From Micromonospora haikouensis (GTDB lineage Bacteria > Actinomycetota > Actinomycetes > Mycobacteriales > Micromonosporaceae): a stretch of DNA of 64,000 nt. Positions within the stretch are counted from its first letter, which is position 1; each line of letters starts with the position of its first letter. The notes beneath the pieces are model-generated. The model was not told the origin of the DNA. It worked only from the letters and a program-made list of their open reading frames with translations, and made no database searches. Below are positions 18,489 to 27,627 of this stretch, one piece after another. The DNA is taken from positions 82,653 through 146,652 of the forward strand of contig NZ_FMCW01000010.1 of the NCBI RefSeq assembly GCF_900091595.1, read 5' to 3'. Position numbers and translations under genes: made by a program.

Positions 18489-19259
18489 ATGTCCGGACTG
18501 CTGGCCGGTAAGCGGCTGCTGGTCACCGGCGTCATCACCGACGCCTCGATCGCCTTCTCCGTGGCGAAGATCGCCCAGGAGAACGGCGCGCAGGTCGTGC
18601 TGACCGGCTTCGGCCGGCTCTCCCTGGTCGAGCGGATCGCCCGGCGGCTGCCCGAGCCGGCCCCGGTGATCGAGCTGGACGTGACCAACCCCGAGCACCT
18701 CGCCGGCCTGGCCGACAAGGTCCGGGAGCACGTCGACGGCCTCGACGGGGTGGTGCACTCGATCGGGTTCGCGCCGCAGAGCTGCCTCGGCGGCGGCTTC
18801 CTCGACGCGCCGTGGGAGGACGTGGCCACCGCCCTGCACGTCTCGACGTACTCCTACAAGTCGCTGGCGATGGCGGCGCTGCCGCTGATGTCGCCGGGCG
18901 GCGCGGTGGTCGGGCTCACCTTCGACGCCACCAAGGCGTGGCCGGTCTACGACTGGATGGGCGTGGCCAAGGCCGGGCTGGAGTCGGCGTCGCGCTACCT
19001 GGCGCTGCACCTGGGCAAGCAGGGCATCCGCAGCAACCTGGTCGCCGCCGGGCCGCTGCGCACCATGGCCGCGAAGTCGATTCCCGGCTTCGTCCAGTTC
19101 GAGGACGCCTGGTCCGCGCGGGCGCCGCTGGGCTGGGACCTCACCGACCAGGCGCCGGCGGCGCGCGCCTGCCTGGCGCTGCTGTCGGACTGGTTCCCGG
19201 CGACCACCGGCGAGATCGTCCACGTCGACGGCGGCTACCACGCCCTCGGCGCCGCCTGA
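18489..19259 (+). CDS. fabI: Enoyl-ACP reductase, InhA/FabI type
   Basis: A 256-residue NADH-dependent enoyl reductase completing the fatty-acid elongation cycle. The N-terminus MSGLLAGKRLLVTGVITDAS has the atypical nucleotide loop of this branch. HSIGFAPQSCLGG, then YDWMGVAKAGLES (catalytic Tyr and Lys) and the substrate loop around PGFVQFEDAW follow. GGAGG lies 9 bases before the ATG. The best match by eye is mycobacterial InhA, the target of isoniazid. Confidence 0.93.
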   Translation: MSGLLAGKRLLVTGVITDASIAFSVAKIAQENGAQVVLTGFGRLSLVERIARRLPEPAPVIELDVTNPEHLAGLADKVREHVDGLDGVVHSIGFAPQSCLGGGFLDAPWEDVATALHVSTYSYKSLAMAALPLMSPGGAVVGLTFDATKAWPVYDWMGVAKAGLESASRYLALHLGKQGIRSNLVAAGPLRTMAAKSIPGFVQFEDAWSARAPLGWDLTDQAPAARACLALLSDWFPATTGEIVHVDGGYHALGAA

Positions 19260-19262
19260 GCC

Positions 19263-19315
19263 GAAGGAAGGGCCCCCTGTTAACGCATTCGGTATAGCAG
19301 GGGCCCCTTCTTAAC
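19263..19315 (+). repeat. Intergenic palindromic repeat, copy B
   Basis: Begins 3 bases after the fabI stop: GAAGGAAGGGCCCCCTGTTA, a 12-base middle, then GCAGGGGCCCCTTCTTAAC. The two arms can pair with one mismatch, so it may also act as a terminator. It separates fabI from hemH. Confidence 0.8.
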
Positions 19316-19393
19316 GCCGGAGACCGGGGGACCTTACCGCCGGGACCAGGGGGCGTCGCAGGGCCGTCGCCGGGCGCGGGGAAGAATGGGCCC

Positions 19394-20422
19394 ATGGTGT
19401 ACGACGCGTTGGTGCTGGTCTCCTTCGGCGGACCCGAGCGGCCCGAGGACGTGCTGCCCTTCCTGCAGAACGTGACGCGGGGGCGCGGCGTGCCCCCGGA
19501 GCGGCTGGCGGAGGTCGCCGAGCACTACCTGCACTTCGGCGGGGTCTCCCCGATCAACCAGCAGTGCCGGGAGCTGCTCGCGGCGATCCGGGCGGACTTC
19601 GCCGCCCACGGCGTCGACCTGCCCGTCTACTGGGGCAACCGCAACTGGGACCCGATGCTCGCCGACACCGTGGCGCGGATGCGCGACGACGGTGTCACCC
19701 GGGCCCTGGCGTTCGTGACCAGCGCGTACGGCGGCTACTCGTCCTGCCGGCAATACCAGGAGGACATCGCCGCCGCCCGGGCCGCCGTCGGCCCCGACGC
19801 CCCCGTGATCGAGAAGCTGCGCCAGTTCTGGGATCATCCCGGCTTCGTCGAGCCGCACGCCGACGCGGTGCGCGCGGCGCTGGGCCAGCTCGACCCGGCG
19901 AAGCGGGCCACCACCCGGCTGGTGTTCACCGCCCACTCGATCCCCACCTCGGCGGCTGCGAACGCCGGCCCGCACGGCGGCCGGTACGAGGCGCAGCTCG
20001 CCGAGACCGCCCGCCTGGTGCACGCGTCCGCCGCGCCCGACCTGCCGTACGACCTGGTGTGGCAGAGCCGGTCGGGCCCGCCGCACGTGCCGTGGCTGGA
20101 GCCGGACGTCAACGACCACCTCGCCGCCCTCGCCGAGGCCGGGACCACGGGCGTGGTGGTGAGCCCGATCGGGTTCGTCTCCGACCACCTGGAGGTGGTC
20201 TGGGACCTCGACACCGAGGCGCTGGAGACCGCCAAGCGGCTCGGCCTGGAGTTCGCCCGGGCCGGCACCCCGGGCACCGACCCGCGCTTCGTGGCGATGG
20301 TGCGCGAGCTGGTCGCCGAGCGCACGGAGCCCGGCGGCGAGCGGCTGCGCCGCCGCCTCGGCGAGCTGCCGCTGTGGGACACCTGCCCCACGGTGTGCTG
20401 CGTGCCGGCCCGCCGCCCCTGA
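19394..20422 (+). CDS. hemH: Ferrochelatase (coproporphyrin III type)
   Basis: A 342-residue enzyme inserting Fe2+ into a porphyrin. [15 protein letters not shown] is the usual start; catalytic His is in [11 protein letters not shown] and the substrate region in [13 protein letters not shown]. Actinobacterial members act on coproporphyrin III (name cpfC) before decarboxylation to heme. The C-terminal CPTVCC could supply cluster ligands, as some actinobacterial enzymes carry a [2Fe-2S] centre, but this is tentative. Synteny with fabG-fabI supports the call. Confidence 0.9.
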   Translation: MVYDALVLVSFGGPERPEDVLPFLQNVTRGRGVPPERLAEVAEHYLHFGGVSPINQQCRELLAAIRADFAAHGVDLPVYWGNRNWDPMLADTVARMRDDGVTRALAFVTSAYGGYSSCRQYQEDIAAARAAVGPDAPVIEKLRQFWDHPGFVEPHADAVRAALGQLDPAKRATTRLVFTAHSIPTSAAANAGPHGGRYEAQLAETARLVHASAAPDLPYDLVWQSRSGPPHVPWLEPDVNDHLAALAEAGTTGVVVSPIGFVSDHLEVVWDLDTEALETAKRLGLEFARAGTPGTDPRFVAMVRELVAERTEPGGERLRRRLGELPLWDTCPTVCCVPARRP

Positions 20423-20474
20423 CCCCGGGTCCCCCCGGTCCTGCCCCGCCACCCGACACCCCCTGGGACGACGA

Positions 20475-21254
20475 ATGCACGAACGCAAGCCGGTGCAGAG
20501 CTGGCTGACAGACATGGACGGCGTGCTGGTGCACGAGGGCCAGCCGGTGCCCGGCGCGCCGGAGTTCATCAACAAGCTGCGCTCCTCCGGCAAGCCGTTC
20601 CTGATCCTCACCAACAACTCGATCTACACGCCGCGCGACCTGCAGGCGCGGCTGACCCGGATGGGCTTCGAGGTGCCCGAGCACGCGCTGTGGACGGCGG
20701 CGCTGGCCACCGCCCAGTTCCTCGCCGACCAGCGGCCGGGCGGCACCGCGTACGTGATCGGGGAGGCCGGGCTGACCACGGCCCTGCACGCCGTCGGGTA
20801 CGTGCTGACCGACTTCGCCCCGGACTACGTGGTGCTGGGGGAGACCCGCACGTACAGCTTCGAGGCGATCACCAAGGCGGTCCGCCTGATCAACGACGGG
20901 GCCCGGTTCATCTGCACCAACCCGGACGTGACCGGCCCGTCGGTGGAGGGGGCGCTGCCGGCGGCCGGCTCGGTCGCGGCGATGATCTCGAAGGCGACCG
21001 GGGTCGAGCCGTACTTCGTCGGCAAGCCGAACCCGATGATGATGCGGTCGGCGCTCAACACGATCAACGCGCACTCCGAGTCGACGGCGATGATCGGCGA
21101 CCGGATGGACACCGATGTCCTGTGCGGCCTGGAGGCCGGGCTGGAGACGATCCTCGTGCTGACCGGGATCAGCACCCGCACGGAGGCGGAGCGGTACCCG
21201 TACCGGCCGTCGCGGATCGTCGGCTCGGTGGCGGACCTGATGGACGAGATCTGA
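20475..21254 (+). CDS. HAD-IIA family hydrolase, NagD-like
   Basis: A 259-residue phosphatase. Motif I is DMDGVLVHEG, motif II is LTNNS, and the GKPNPMMM (motif III Lys) and MIGDRMDTDVLCGLEAG (motif IV) segments are intact. The C2-type cap lies between motifs II and III. NagD relatives dephosphorylate nucleotides or sugar phosphates. The gene is convergent with the next one, with 30 bases between stops. Confidence 0.88.
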   Translation: MHERKPVQSWLTDMDGVLVHEGQPVPGAPEFINKLRSSGKPFLILTNNSIYTPRDLQARLTRMGFEVPEHALWTAALATAQFLADQRPGGTAYVIGEAGLTTALHAVGYVLTDFAPDYVVLGETRTYSFEAITKAVRLINDGARFICTNPDVTGPSVEGALPAAGSVAAMISKATGVEPYFVGKPNPMMMRSALNTINAHSESTAMIGDRMDTDVLCGLEAGLETILVLTGISTRTEAERYPYRPSRIVGSVADLMDEI

Positions 21255-21284
21255 CCCGAGCCCGCCCGACGGGGGCGGGACCGG

Positions 21285-22079
21285 TCAGGGGCGCAGCGGG
21301 GCGTTGCAGGCGGCGACGAGGGCCTGCCGGCAGGCCGTGGTGAGCGGGCGCAGCGCCGCGTCGCGCTGCTGGGCCTCGTGGTTGTTGACCGCCCCGCCGG
21401 GCGCGCTGTGCCCGGCCAACGCCAGCACCCGGTCCAGCACGGCGGCGCGGGCGAACAGCCGGCGCGCCCGCGGGTCGAAGCCCGGCGGCAGGTCGGTGGT
21501 GCCGTCGGGGCGGCGCAGCGCCTCCAGCGCCCCGGCCAGCTCGGGCCGCCACTGGGCGACGTCGAGCCGGGTCAGCGCGGCGGTGGTCTCGGCGAGCGCG
21601 GTGGCCAGCTCCGCCTCCGCCTCGGCGGCGCCGGGCGAGCCGAGCGACGCGGCGGGGGCGTCGGCGGGCAGCGGGTAGCACCGCCACAGCACCGTCTCCC
21701 AGGTCATGCCCGAGCCGGAGGTGTGCGTGCGGACCTCCGGGATCACCCCGATTCCCCCGGCGACGACCGCCTCGCCGGTGAGCAGCGCCGCGCCGGTGAA
21801 GTCGCCCGGGCCGGGCAGCCCCCGGGGGTCGCCGGGCACGGGCAGCACCAGCCGGATCTCGTCCGGCGAGAGCTTCGCCAGGGCGGGCAGCGCGTCGCGC
21901 AGCGGGACGTCGGTCCAGGTGCCGGGGGCGTCGGCGACGAGGTGCTCCTCGTCGCCGGCGATCTCCTCGGCGACCTCGTCGTACGGCACGAGCCCGGCGC
22001 GCCACGCGCGTACCCAGGCAACGAACCGGCTCGACCGGCGCGGCGCAACCTTGACCGCGCCCGTGGCGGGGGAGGACAT
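21285..22079 (-). CDS. Conserved hypothetical protein
   Basis: A 264-residue protein without a recognised catalytic motif. The N-terminal part is acidic and helix-rich (PYDEVAEEIAGDEEH), a middle part holds VLPVPGDPRGLPGPGDF, and the C-terminus is Ala/Arg-rich helix. The position, on the opposite strand between ferrochelatase and the nfeD-SPFH genes, corresponds to that of Rv1486c in M. tuberculosis, which is also uncharacterised. No good ribosome site precedes the ATG, so it may be leaderless. Confidence 0.65.
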   Translation of the reverse strand: MSSPATGAVKVAPRRSSRFVAWVRAWRAGLVPYDEVAEEIAGDEEHLVADAPGTWTDVPLRDALPALAKLSPDEIRLVLPVPGDPRGLPGPGDFTGAALLTGEAVVAGGIGVIPEVRTHTSGSGMTWETVLWRCYPLPADAPAASLGSPGAAEAEAELATALAETTAALTRLDVAQWRPELAGALEALRRPDGTTDLPPGFDPRARRLFARAAVLDRVLALAGHSAPGGAVNNHEAQQRDAALRPLTTACRQALVAACNAPLRP

Positions 22080-22289
22080 GCAAGAGAGGGTACGTGGTGC
22101 GCGCCGTCCGTGTCTCGACTGCGGCTTGCCCGGCGCCCCCTGCCCCCGCCTACCCCCTACCGCCCGGCGCGTACCGCCGCCGGCGCGTCCGTCCGTTTTC
22201 CCTGCCCACTCCGGTGATCGGCGCGCCCCGTTGCCATGATCGGCGCGGCTGCCGCGCCGCCGGGCGCGGCGGGGGTTAGCGTGGCGGGC

Positions 22290-23105
22290 ATGGTGGGGCG
22301 CTACGGCGAGGACGTGTTGGCGGGCGACTGGCGGCGGCGTCGGGTCGTGCCCGAGGTGGACGCGGAGGCCGACCTCGTGGTCGAGGACGCCGACTCCGGG
22401 TTCTGCGGGGCGGTGGTCGGCTTCGAGTCCGGCGCGGTGGTGCTGGAGGACCGGCACGGCCGGCGGCGTAACTTCCCGCTGCTGCCGGCGGCGTTCCTGC
22501 TCGACGGGAAGCCGGTGACGCTGCGCCGCCCGGCCCGGTCGCCGGTGCCGGCCGCCCGGCGGCGCACCGCGTCGGGCTCGATCGCCGTGGCCGGCGTGCG
22601 GGCGCAGGTCGCCAAGGCCAGCCGGATCTGGGTCGAGGGCGTGCACGACGCCGCCCTGGTGGAGCGGATCTGGGGCGACGACCTGCGGATAGAGGGCGTG
22701 GTGGTGGAGCCGCTGGACGGCATCGACGACCTGGAGTCGCGGGTCCGCGACTTCGGGCCGGGGCCGACCCGGCGGCTCGGGGTGCTCGTCGACCACCTGG
22801 TGCCCGGCTCGAAGGAGAGCCGGATCGTGGCCGGGGTGACGTCCGCGCACGTGCTGGTCACCGGGCACCCGTACGTCGACGTGTGGCAGGCGGTGAAGCC
22901 GGCCGCGCTGGGCATCGCGGCGTGGCCGGTGGTGCCACGGGGACGGCCGTGGAAGGAGGGGGTCTGCGCCGCCCTCGGGGTGGCCGCGCCCGCCGACATG
23001 TGGCGGCACATCCTGTCCCGGGTGGACAGCTTCGCCGACGTGGAGACCCCGCTGATCAACGCGATGGAACGGCTGATCGACTTCGTCACCGAACCCTCGG
23101 CCTGA
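22290..23105 (+). CDS. DUF3097 family protein
   Basis: A 271-residue actinobacterial protein of unknown function. After an N-terminal beta domain (VVEDADSGFCGAVVGFE) it has RIWVEGVHDAALVERIWG and then VVVEPLDGIDDL followed by LGVLVDHLVPGSKE. The first looks like the Glu motif and the second like the DxD motif of TOPRIM nucleotidyl-transfer domains; this is an inference from pattern only. ATG at 22290 was chosen since the 18 upstream codons are low-complexity. Confidence 0.75.
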   Translation: MVGRYGEDVLAGDWRRRRVVPEVDAEADLVVEDADSGFCGAVVGFESGAVVLEDRHGRRRNFPLLPAAFLLDGKPVTLRRPARSPVPAARRRTASGSIAVAGVRAQVAKASRIWVEGVHDAALVERIWGDDLRIEGVVVEPLDGIDDLESRVRDFGPGPTRRLGVLVDHLVPGSKESRIVAGVTSAHVLVTGHPYVDVWQAVKPAALGIAAWPVVPRGRPWKEGVCAALGVAAPADMWRHILSRVDSFADVETPLINAMERLIDFVTEPSA

Positions 23106-23150
23106 GGCCGGGTCACCGCTCCCTTGGCCTGAGCCCGCCCGCCGGCCTGA

Positions 23151-23174
23151 GCCCGCCCGCCGGTCGGGGCGGGC
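23151..23174. terminator. Hairpin between convergent DUF3097 and serine hydrolase genes
   Basis: gcccgccc at 23151-23158 pairs with gggcgggc at 23167-23174 around an 8-base loop. It follows a short tandem duplication of cctgagcccgcccgccgg. It may end transcripts from both sides. Confidence 0.45.
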
Positions 23175-23192
23175 CCGGGCCGGTGCGTCGGG

Positions 23193-24512
23193 TCAGGGCT
23201 CCTCGTCGGGGGTGCGGGTCAGCAGGAACGTGCCCATGTCGAGGGCGACCGGCCGCCCCGCGTCGTCGCGGACCACGGCGAGGATCTCGCCGTCCTGCTC
23301 GCCCGAGCGGCCCCGCCAGCGGTCCGGGTCCTGCGGGGTGAACCGCAGCACCGGCTCGCCGGCCGGCGGGCTGGCCCACAGGTCGCCGGTGGCCGGGTCG
23401 GCGCGGAACTCGAACTCCCCGCCCATCCACCACCAGCGGCCGGTCAGCTCCGCCACGTCGGCCGGGGGCGGGGCATCGGCCGGCAGCCACGGCGCGGCGG
23501 GCTCGGGCAGTTCGTCGAGCACGGTGGTGAGCACCTCCCGGGCGAGCGCGCCGAGGTGGCCGACGCGCAGCCCGTACGAGTTGGCGAAGCCGACGACGGC
23601 GGTGCGGGCGGGCCGGTGCACGGCCAGCGCGGCGACGTACCCGGGCATGGAGCCCCCGTGCCCGACGTGCACCCGCTCGCCGACGCGGTACAGCTCCAGC
23701 CCGAGGCCGTGCCCGCTGGTCCAGCCCTGCGGGTCGCTCATCGTCACCGTCGCACACATCTCGGTGAGCGTGTCCGGGTGCAGCAGCGCCGGGTCGGGGT
23801 CGGCCAGGAACGCGGCCCAGCGGCCGAGGTCGGTGACGGTGGACCAGAGCTGCCCGGCCGGCGCCATCGCCCCGGTGTCGGTGCGTGGCTCCTCGCGCAG
23901 CGTGTCGTGCCACGGGTGCACCACGTACCCCCGGGCGAACGGCTCGACGGGGTCGTAGGTGGTGCGGGTCATGCCCAGCGGCTCCAGCAGTCGCGCCCGC
24001 AGCAGGTCGCGCCAGGGCGTGCCGGTGACGGCCTCCAGCGCGCCGCCGAGCAGCCCGTACGCCAGGTTGGAGTAGTGGTAGACCCGGTGCGGCGGGTACG
24101 CGATCTTGTGCCCGTCCACCCCGGCCAGCACGGACGCCAGGTCGCCGACGCCGGCCCGTTCCCACCACGGCCCGTCGGGCTCGCGTTGCAGGCCGCTGGC
24201 GTGGCCGAGGAGCTGGCGCAGGGTGAGCCGCCCGACGCCGGTGCCCGGCAGGTGCCGCTCCAGGGGGTCGTCGAGGGCGAGCGCGCCGGCGTCGCGCTGC
24301 TGCATGATCAGCACGGCGGTCATGGTCTTGGTGATCGAGCCGAGCCGGTACTGCCGGTCGGCGTCCGGGCGGGGGCGCTCCCCGGCGGCGGCGACGTGGG
24401 TCAGCTCACCGTCGCGCACCACGCCGAGCACGAGCGAGGGGGCGCGCCCCTCGGACTGGGCGCGGGCGACCCGGGCATCGATGCGGCGGGCGGTCTCGGG
24501 CGGCAGCGACAC
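23193..24512 (-). CDS. Serine hydrolase, class C beta-lactamase/esterase family
   Basis: A 439-residue protein with the penicillin-binding fold. The nucleophile motif is SITK, the second motif is YSN in YHYSNLAYG, and the third is probably the HGGS in GHGGSMPGY. A C-terminal beta domain follows (TGRWWWMGGEFEF). No signal peptide is visible, so it is probably cytosolic and more likely an esterase or peptidase than a resistance enzyme. GGAGG lies 6 bases before the GTG start. Confidence 0.85.
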   Translation of the reverse strand: MSLPPETARRIDARVARAQSEGRAPSLVLGVVRDGELTHVAAAGERPRPDADRQYRLGSITKTMTAVLIMQQRDAGALALDDPLERHLPGTGVGRLTLRQLLGHASGLQREPDGPWWERAGVGDLASVLAGVDGHKIAYPPHRVYHYSNLAYGLLGGALEAVTGTPWRDLLRARLLEPLGMTRTTYDPVEPFARGYVVHPWHDTLREEPRTDTGAMAPAGQLWSTVTDLGRWAAFLADPDPALLHPDTLTEMCATVTMSDPQGWTSGHGLGLELYRVGERVHVGHGGSMPGYVAALAVHRPARTAVVGFANSYGLRVGHLGALAREVLTTVLDELPEPAAPWLPADAPPPADVAELTGRWWWMGGEFEFRADPATGDLWASPPAGEPVLRFTPQDPDRWRGRSGEQDGEILAVVRDDAGRPVALDMGTFLLTRTPDEEP

Positions 24513-24623
24513 GGGATCCTCCAGCTCTCGGGGCGGTTCCGCCGGGCTTCGCGGGGGCGGCCCCGCCGAGCCTACTGATCTTGCCGACGGGCCGCGCGTG
24601 CTTTGACGTGTCACCCTTGGGGG

Positions 24624-25094
24624 GTGGACGCGGTGTTCTGGGTCGTACTGGGTGTGGTGTTGGCGGTCGCCGAGATCTTCACGACGACGCTGTTCCTGAT
24701 CATGTTCGCGGTCGGCGCGTTCGCCGCCGCGGGCGCGGCGGCCCTGGGCGCCCCGACCGCCGTGCAGGCCGTGGTCTTCGCGGTGGTCTCCGCGCTCACG
24801 GTGGCGGTGGCGCGGCCGGCGATCCGCCGGCACGCCCGCTCCACGTCCGACGGCGCCGAGCCGATCGGCCTGGCGGCGATCGAGGGCTCCACCGCGCTGG
24901 TGCTGGAACGGGTCGACGCCGAGCAGGGCCTCGTCAAGATCGACGGCGAGCTGTGGAGCGCCCGGTCGTACGACGCGACGCAGAGCTTCGACCCCGGCCG
25001 GCGGGTACGGGTGATCAAGGTCCAGGGGGCGACGGCCCTGGTGTGGGATGACGACGTTTCCACCTCGGGCGAGCTGCCCGAAGCGAGAGGGTGA
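24624..25094 (+). CDS. NfeD-family membrane protein
   Basis: A 156-residue protein with two to three transmembrane helices in the first 70 residues and a C-terminal OB-fold domain (EGLVKIDGELWSARS-like segment, then GRRVRVIKVQGATALVW). NfeD proteins partner SPFH proteins in membrane microdomains, and the SPFH gene follows 5 bases later. The GTG start was chosen as the one opening directly into the first helix. Confidence 0.85.
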   Translation: MDAVFWVVLGVVLAVAEIFTTTLFLIMFAVGAFAAAGAAALGAPTAVQAVVFAVVSALTVAVARPAIRRHARSTSDGAEPIGLAAIEGSTALVLERVDAEQGLVKIDGELWSARSYDATQSFDPGRRVRVIKVQGATALVWDDDVSTSGELPEARG

Positions 25095-25099
25095 AGGGT

Positions 25100-26206
25100 A
25101 TGGAGTTTGTGTCGGTGCTGTTGATCGCCGTGGCGTTGATCGCCATGGTGACCCTGATCAAGGCGGTGCGGATCGTGCCGCAGCAGCGCCAGGACGTGGT
25201 GGAGCGGCTCGGCAGGTACAAGCGCACCCTCAACCCGGGCCTGAACCTGCTGGTGCCGTTCATCGACGCGGTGCGCACCAAGGTCGACATGCGCGAGCAG
25301 GTGGTCAGCTTCCCGCCCCAGCCGGTGATCACCTCCGACAACCTGGTGGTCTCGATCGACACGGTGCTCTACTTCAAGGTCGTCGACTCGGTCCGGGCCA
25401 CGTACGAGATCTCGAACTTCCTCCAGGCCATCGAGCAGCTCACCGTCACGACGCTGCGTAACGTGATCGGCTCGCTGGACCTGGAGCGGGCGCTGACCAG
25501 CCGGGAGGAGATCAACCGGCACCTGTCGGGCGTGCTGGACGAGACGACCGGCCGGTGGGGCATCAAGGTGACCCGGGTGGAGATCAAGGCGATCGAGCCG
25601 CCGCCGAGCATCCGCGACTCGATGGAGAAGCAGATGCGCGCCGAGCGGGACCGCCGCGCCGCGATCCTGAACGCCGAGGGGCACAAGCAGTCGCAGATCC
25701 TCACCGCCGAGGGTGAGAAGCAGGCGGCGGTGCTGCGGGCCGACGGTGACCGGCAGGCCCGCATCCTGCAGGCGGAGGGCCAGGCGAAGGCGATCCGCAC
25801 GGTCTTCGACGCGATCCACCAGGCCAACCCGAGCCAGAAGGTGCTCGCCTACCAATACCTCCAGGCCCTCCCGCAGATCGCCAACGGCACGGCGAACAAG
25901 GTCTGGATCGTCCCGGCGGAGCTGACCAAGGCCCTGGAGGGGATGGGCGGCGCGCTGGGCGGGCTGAGCCAGATGGTCGGCGACGCGCCGTCGCCGGAGG
26001 CCGCCGACGGGGCGAGCGCCGTCGAGCGCGAGGCCGCCGAGGCCGCGCAGGCGGCGGCGGCCGCGGCCCAGCAGATCCACGACGAGGTACGCGTCGCCGA
26101 GGCGCAGGCCACCGGTGGCACCGCCCCGCAGGGCCTGCCGGCCCCGGAGCCGGTCTCCCCGGCGAGCCTGCTGACCGACCCGGCCGACCAGCGCGAACGG
26201 GGCTGA
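25100..26206 (+). CDS. SPFH/band 7 membrane-scaffold protein
   Basis: A 368-residue stomatin/prohibitin-like protein. One N-terminal helix is followed by VRIVPQQRQDVVERLGRY, the SPFH domain, and a coiled coil rich in charged repeats (HKQSQILTAEGEKQAAVLRA). The tail is Ala/Glu-rich. ATG at 25100 was chosen because GAGAGGG lies 8 bases upstream; the GTG at 25091 would overlap the nfeD stop but has no spacing. Likely forms an oligomeric membrane ring with the NfeD partner. Confidence 0.88.
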   Translation: MEFVSVLLIAVALIAMVTLIKAVRIVPQQRQDVVERLGRYKRTLNPGLNLLVPFIDAVRTKVDMREQVVSFPPQPVITSDNLVVSIDTVLYFKVVDSVRATYEISNFLQAIEQLTVTTLRNVIGSLDLERALTSREEINRHLSGVLDETTGRWGIKVTRVEIKAIEPPPSIRDSMEKQMRAERDRRAAILNAEGHKQSQILTAEGEKQAAVLRADGDRQARILQAEGQAKAIRTVFDAIHQANPSQKVLAYQYLQALPQIANGTANKVWIVPAELTKALEGMGGALGGLSQMVGDAPSPEAADGASAVEREAAEAAQAAAAAAQQIHDEVRVAEAQATGGTAPQGLPAPEPVSPASLLTDPADQRERG

Positions 26207-26365
26207 CGCCCGGCGCTCGCGTCGCCCGCCCGCCGGCCGGGAATGCGAATAATCCTCATGCGGCGCTCCGGTGCCTGACACGATCGGTCCGACAGGACGG
26301 GTCGTGACCAGGACCGGGGCGCCGCGGCGCGTCCCGCCCCGCCGACGAGCGCAGCGAGGTGTCGC

Positions 26366-27202
26366 ATGAAGGATCCGCTGGACAAGTTCCTTTCCCGGCC
26401 GCCGGTGCCCGGCGCGCACGACCCGGCCGGTCCGCTCGGCACCCGCCGCACGGGCGGCGGGTTCGGGGTGCTGCCGTTCGTCACCGAGCCGGGCCCGGCC
26501 GCCCCCGCCACCAACGCCACCTGGGCCTGGTCGCTGCGCCGCTTCGGCCGCGCGTCGGTCTGGCTCCTGCCGGCGTACGCGCTGCTCTACGGCGCCGTCG
26601 CGATGGCCAGCGACGGCGGCGTCGGCAACGACCCGTACCCGGCCGACGGCGGTCAGCTCTACCTCGTCGGCTGGGTCGCCGCCGTCTGGCTCGGCCTGCT
26701 GGCCCTGCTGGCCCTGACCGGGTTGCTCGCCGCCACCCGCAGCCGCCGGGTGGCCGCCGCGGGCCTGCTGGCCAGCATCGCCGGCACCGTGCTCATGCTG
26801 CCCTTCGCCGGGCTGGCCGAGCAGGCCCCCGTCTTCGGCACCACCGCCCGCACGCTCGTCCTGGTCGGTGCCACCTGCTACACGGCGGGCTGGTTCCTCA
26901 CCGGCTGGGCGGTGGCCCGCTCCGGCATGTTCAGCCTCGGCGACGGCACGATGATGATGATCGCCGCCCCGCTGCTCGGCATCGGTGGCGCGCTGGTCGG
27001 CTCGGTGCAGACCTTCGGGGCGATCTTCGTGCTGGTCGCGGGGATCGGCATCGGCTACCGGTCCGGCCGGCTCGTGCCCGCCGCCATCGCCCGGGACGCC
27101 GCTAGCGCCAGCGTCGCGACGGCGACCGGCCCTGGGCTGGGGCCGGCGGGCGGCCCGGCCTCCGGCGCCGGGTCGGCCGGCGGCCCGCTCGCCGCCGGCT
27201 GA
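26366..27202 (+). CDS. Hypothetical multi-pass membrane protein
   Basis: A 278-residue protein with about six hydrophobic segments between residues 60 and 240, a 50-residue Pro/Gly-rich soluble N-terminus and a Gly/Ala-rich tail. No family was recognised. GAGG lies 6 bases upstream of the ATG. The 159 bases before it separate it from the SPFH gene, so it probably has its own promoter. Confidence 0.65.
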   Translation: MKDPLDKFLSRPPVPGAHDPAGPLGTRRTGGGFGVLPFVTEPGPAAPATNATWAWSLRRFGRASVWLLPAYALLYGAVAMASDGGVGNDPYPADGGQLYLVGWVAAVWLGLLALLALTGLLAATRSRRVAAAGLLASIAGTVLMLPFAGLAEQAPVFGTTARTLVLVGATCYTAGWFLTGWAVARSGMFSLGDGTMMMIAAPLLGIGGALVGSVQTFGAIFVLVAGIGIGYRSGRLVPAAIARDAASASVATATGPGLGPAGGPASGAGSAGGPLAAG

Positions 27203-27224
27203 CCGATCGTCGGCTGCCAGCCAG

Positions 27225-27470
27225 CTAGCGCCAGCTCCACCGCTGGTTGTCGGCGGAGCCGCACGTCCAGAGGACGATCTTCGTGCCGTTTGCCGTGGCG
27301 GCTCCCGACGCGTCGACGCACAGGCCGGACTGCGCACCCCGGATCGTCCCGTCGGCGTTGACGGTCCACTGCTGGTTGGCCTGGCCGTTGCAGTCCCAGA
27401 TCACCACCCGCGTGCCGTTGGCGGTGCCCGCGTTGTACGCGTCCAGGCACTTCGTTGTTAGCGCTAACAT
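27225..27470 (-). pseudogene. Remnant of a ricin-type lectin (CBM13) domain
   Basis: 81 codons encode the last one and a half repeats of a beta-trefoil lectin domain: KCLDAYNAGTANGTRVVIWD, then CNGQANQQW, then LCVDASGAATANGT and NQRWSW. CBM13 domains normally form the C-terminus of secreted glycoside hydrolases. Here there is no signal peptide and no catalytic domain. The frame opens inside a palindromic operator, directly behind promoter-like elements, so a deletion seems to have joined the promoter of a carbohydrate-active gene to its 3' end. Confidence 0.7.
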
Positions 27471-27483
27471 TGTTGAAAGTCAA
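27455..27483 (-). promoter_or_regulatory. Promoter with an operator between -35 and -10
   Basis: On the minus strand TTGACT (27483-27478) and TAACAA (27460-27455) are 17 bases apart. The perfect 14-bp palindrome TGTTAGCGCTAACA (27456-27469) overlaps the spacer and the -10, as expected of a LacI-type repressor site. It points into the lectin-domain remnant. Confidence 0.65.
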
Positions 27484-27627
27484 TGTCCCGTTCCGGATCG
27501 CGAAGCCGGACAGGGCCACCGAGCAGGGACGATCCGCACCCAGAACGCCGGCGGCCGCCGGTGAAATAGCCGACAACCCGCCGCCGGAGGTGGTCGGATC
27601 GCGGCTTTCGTGGCAACCCTTGGCTGC

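Noticed and set aside
23131..23162. Tandem cctgagcccgcccgccgg as a possible CRISPR-like repeat
   Set aside because: Only two directly adjacent copies with no spacers. It is a local duplication within a terminator region.
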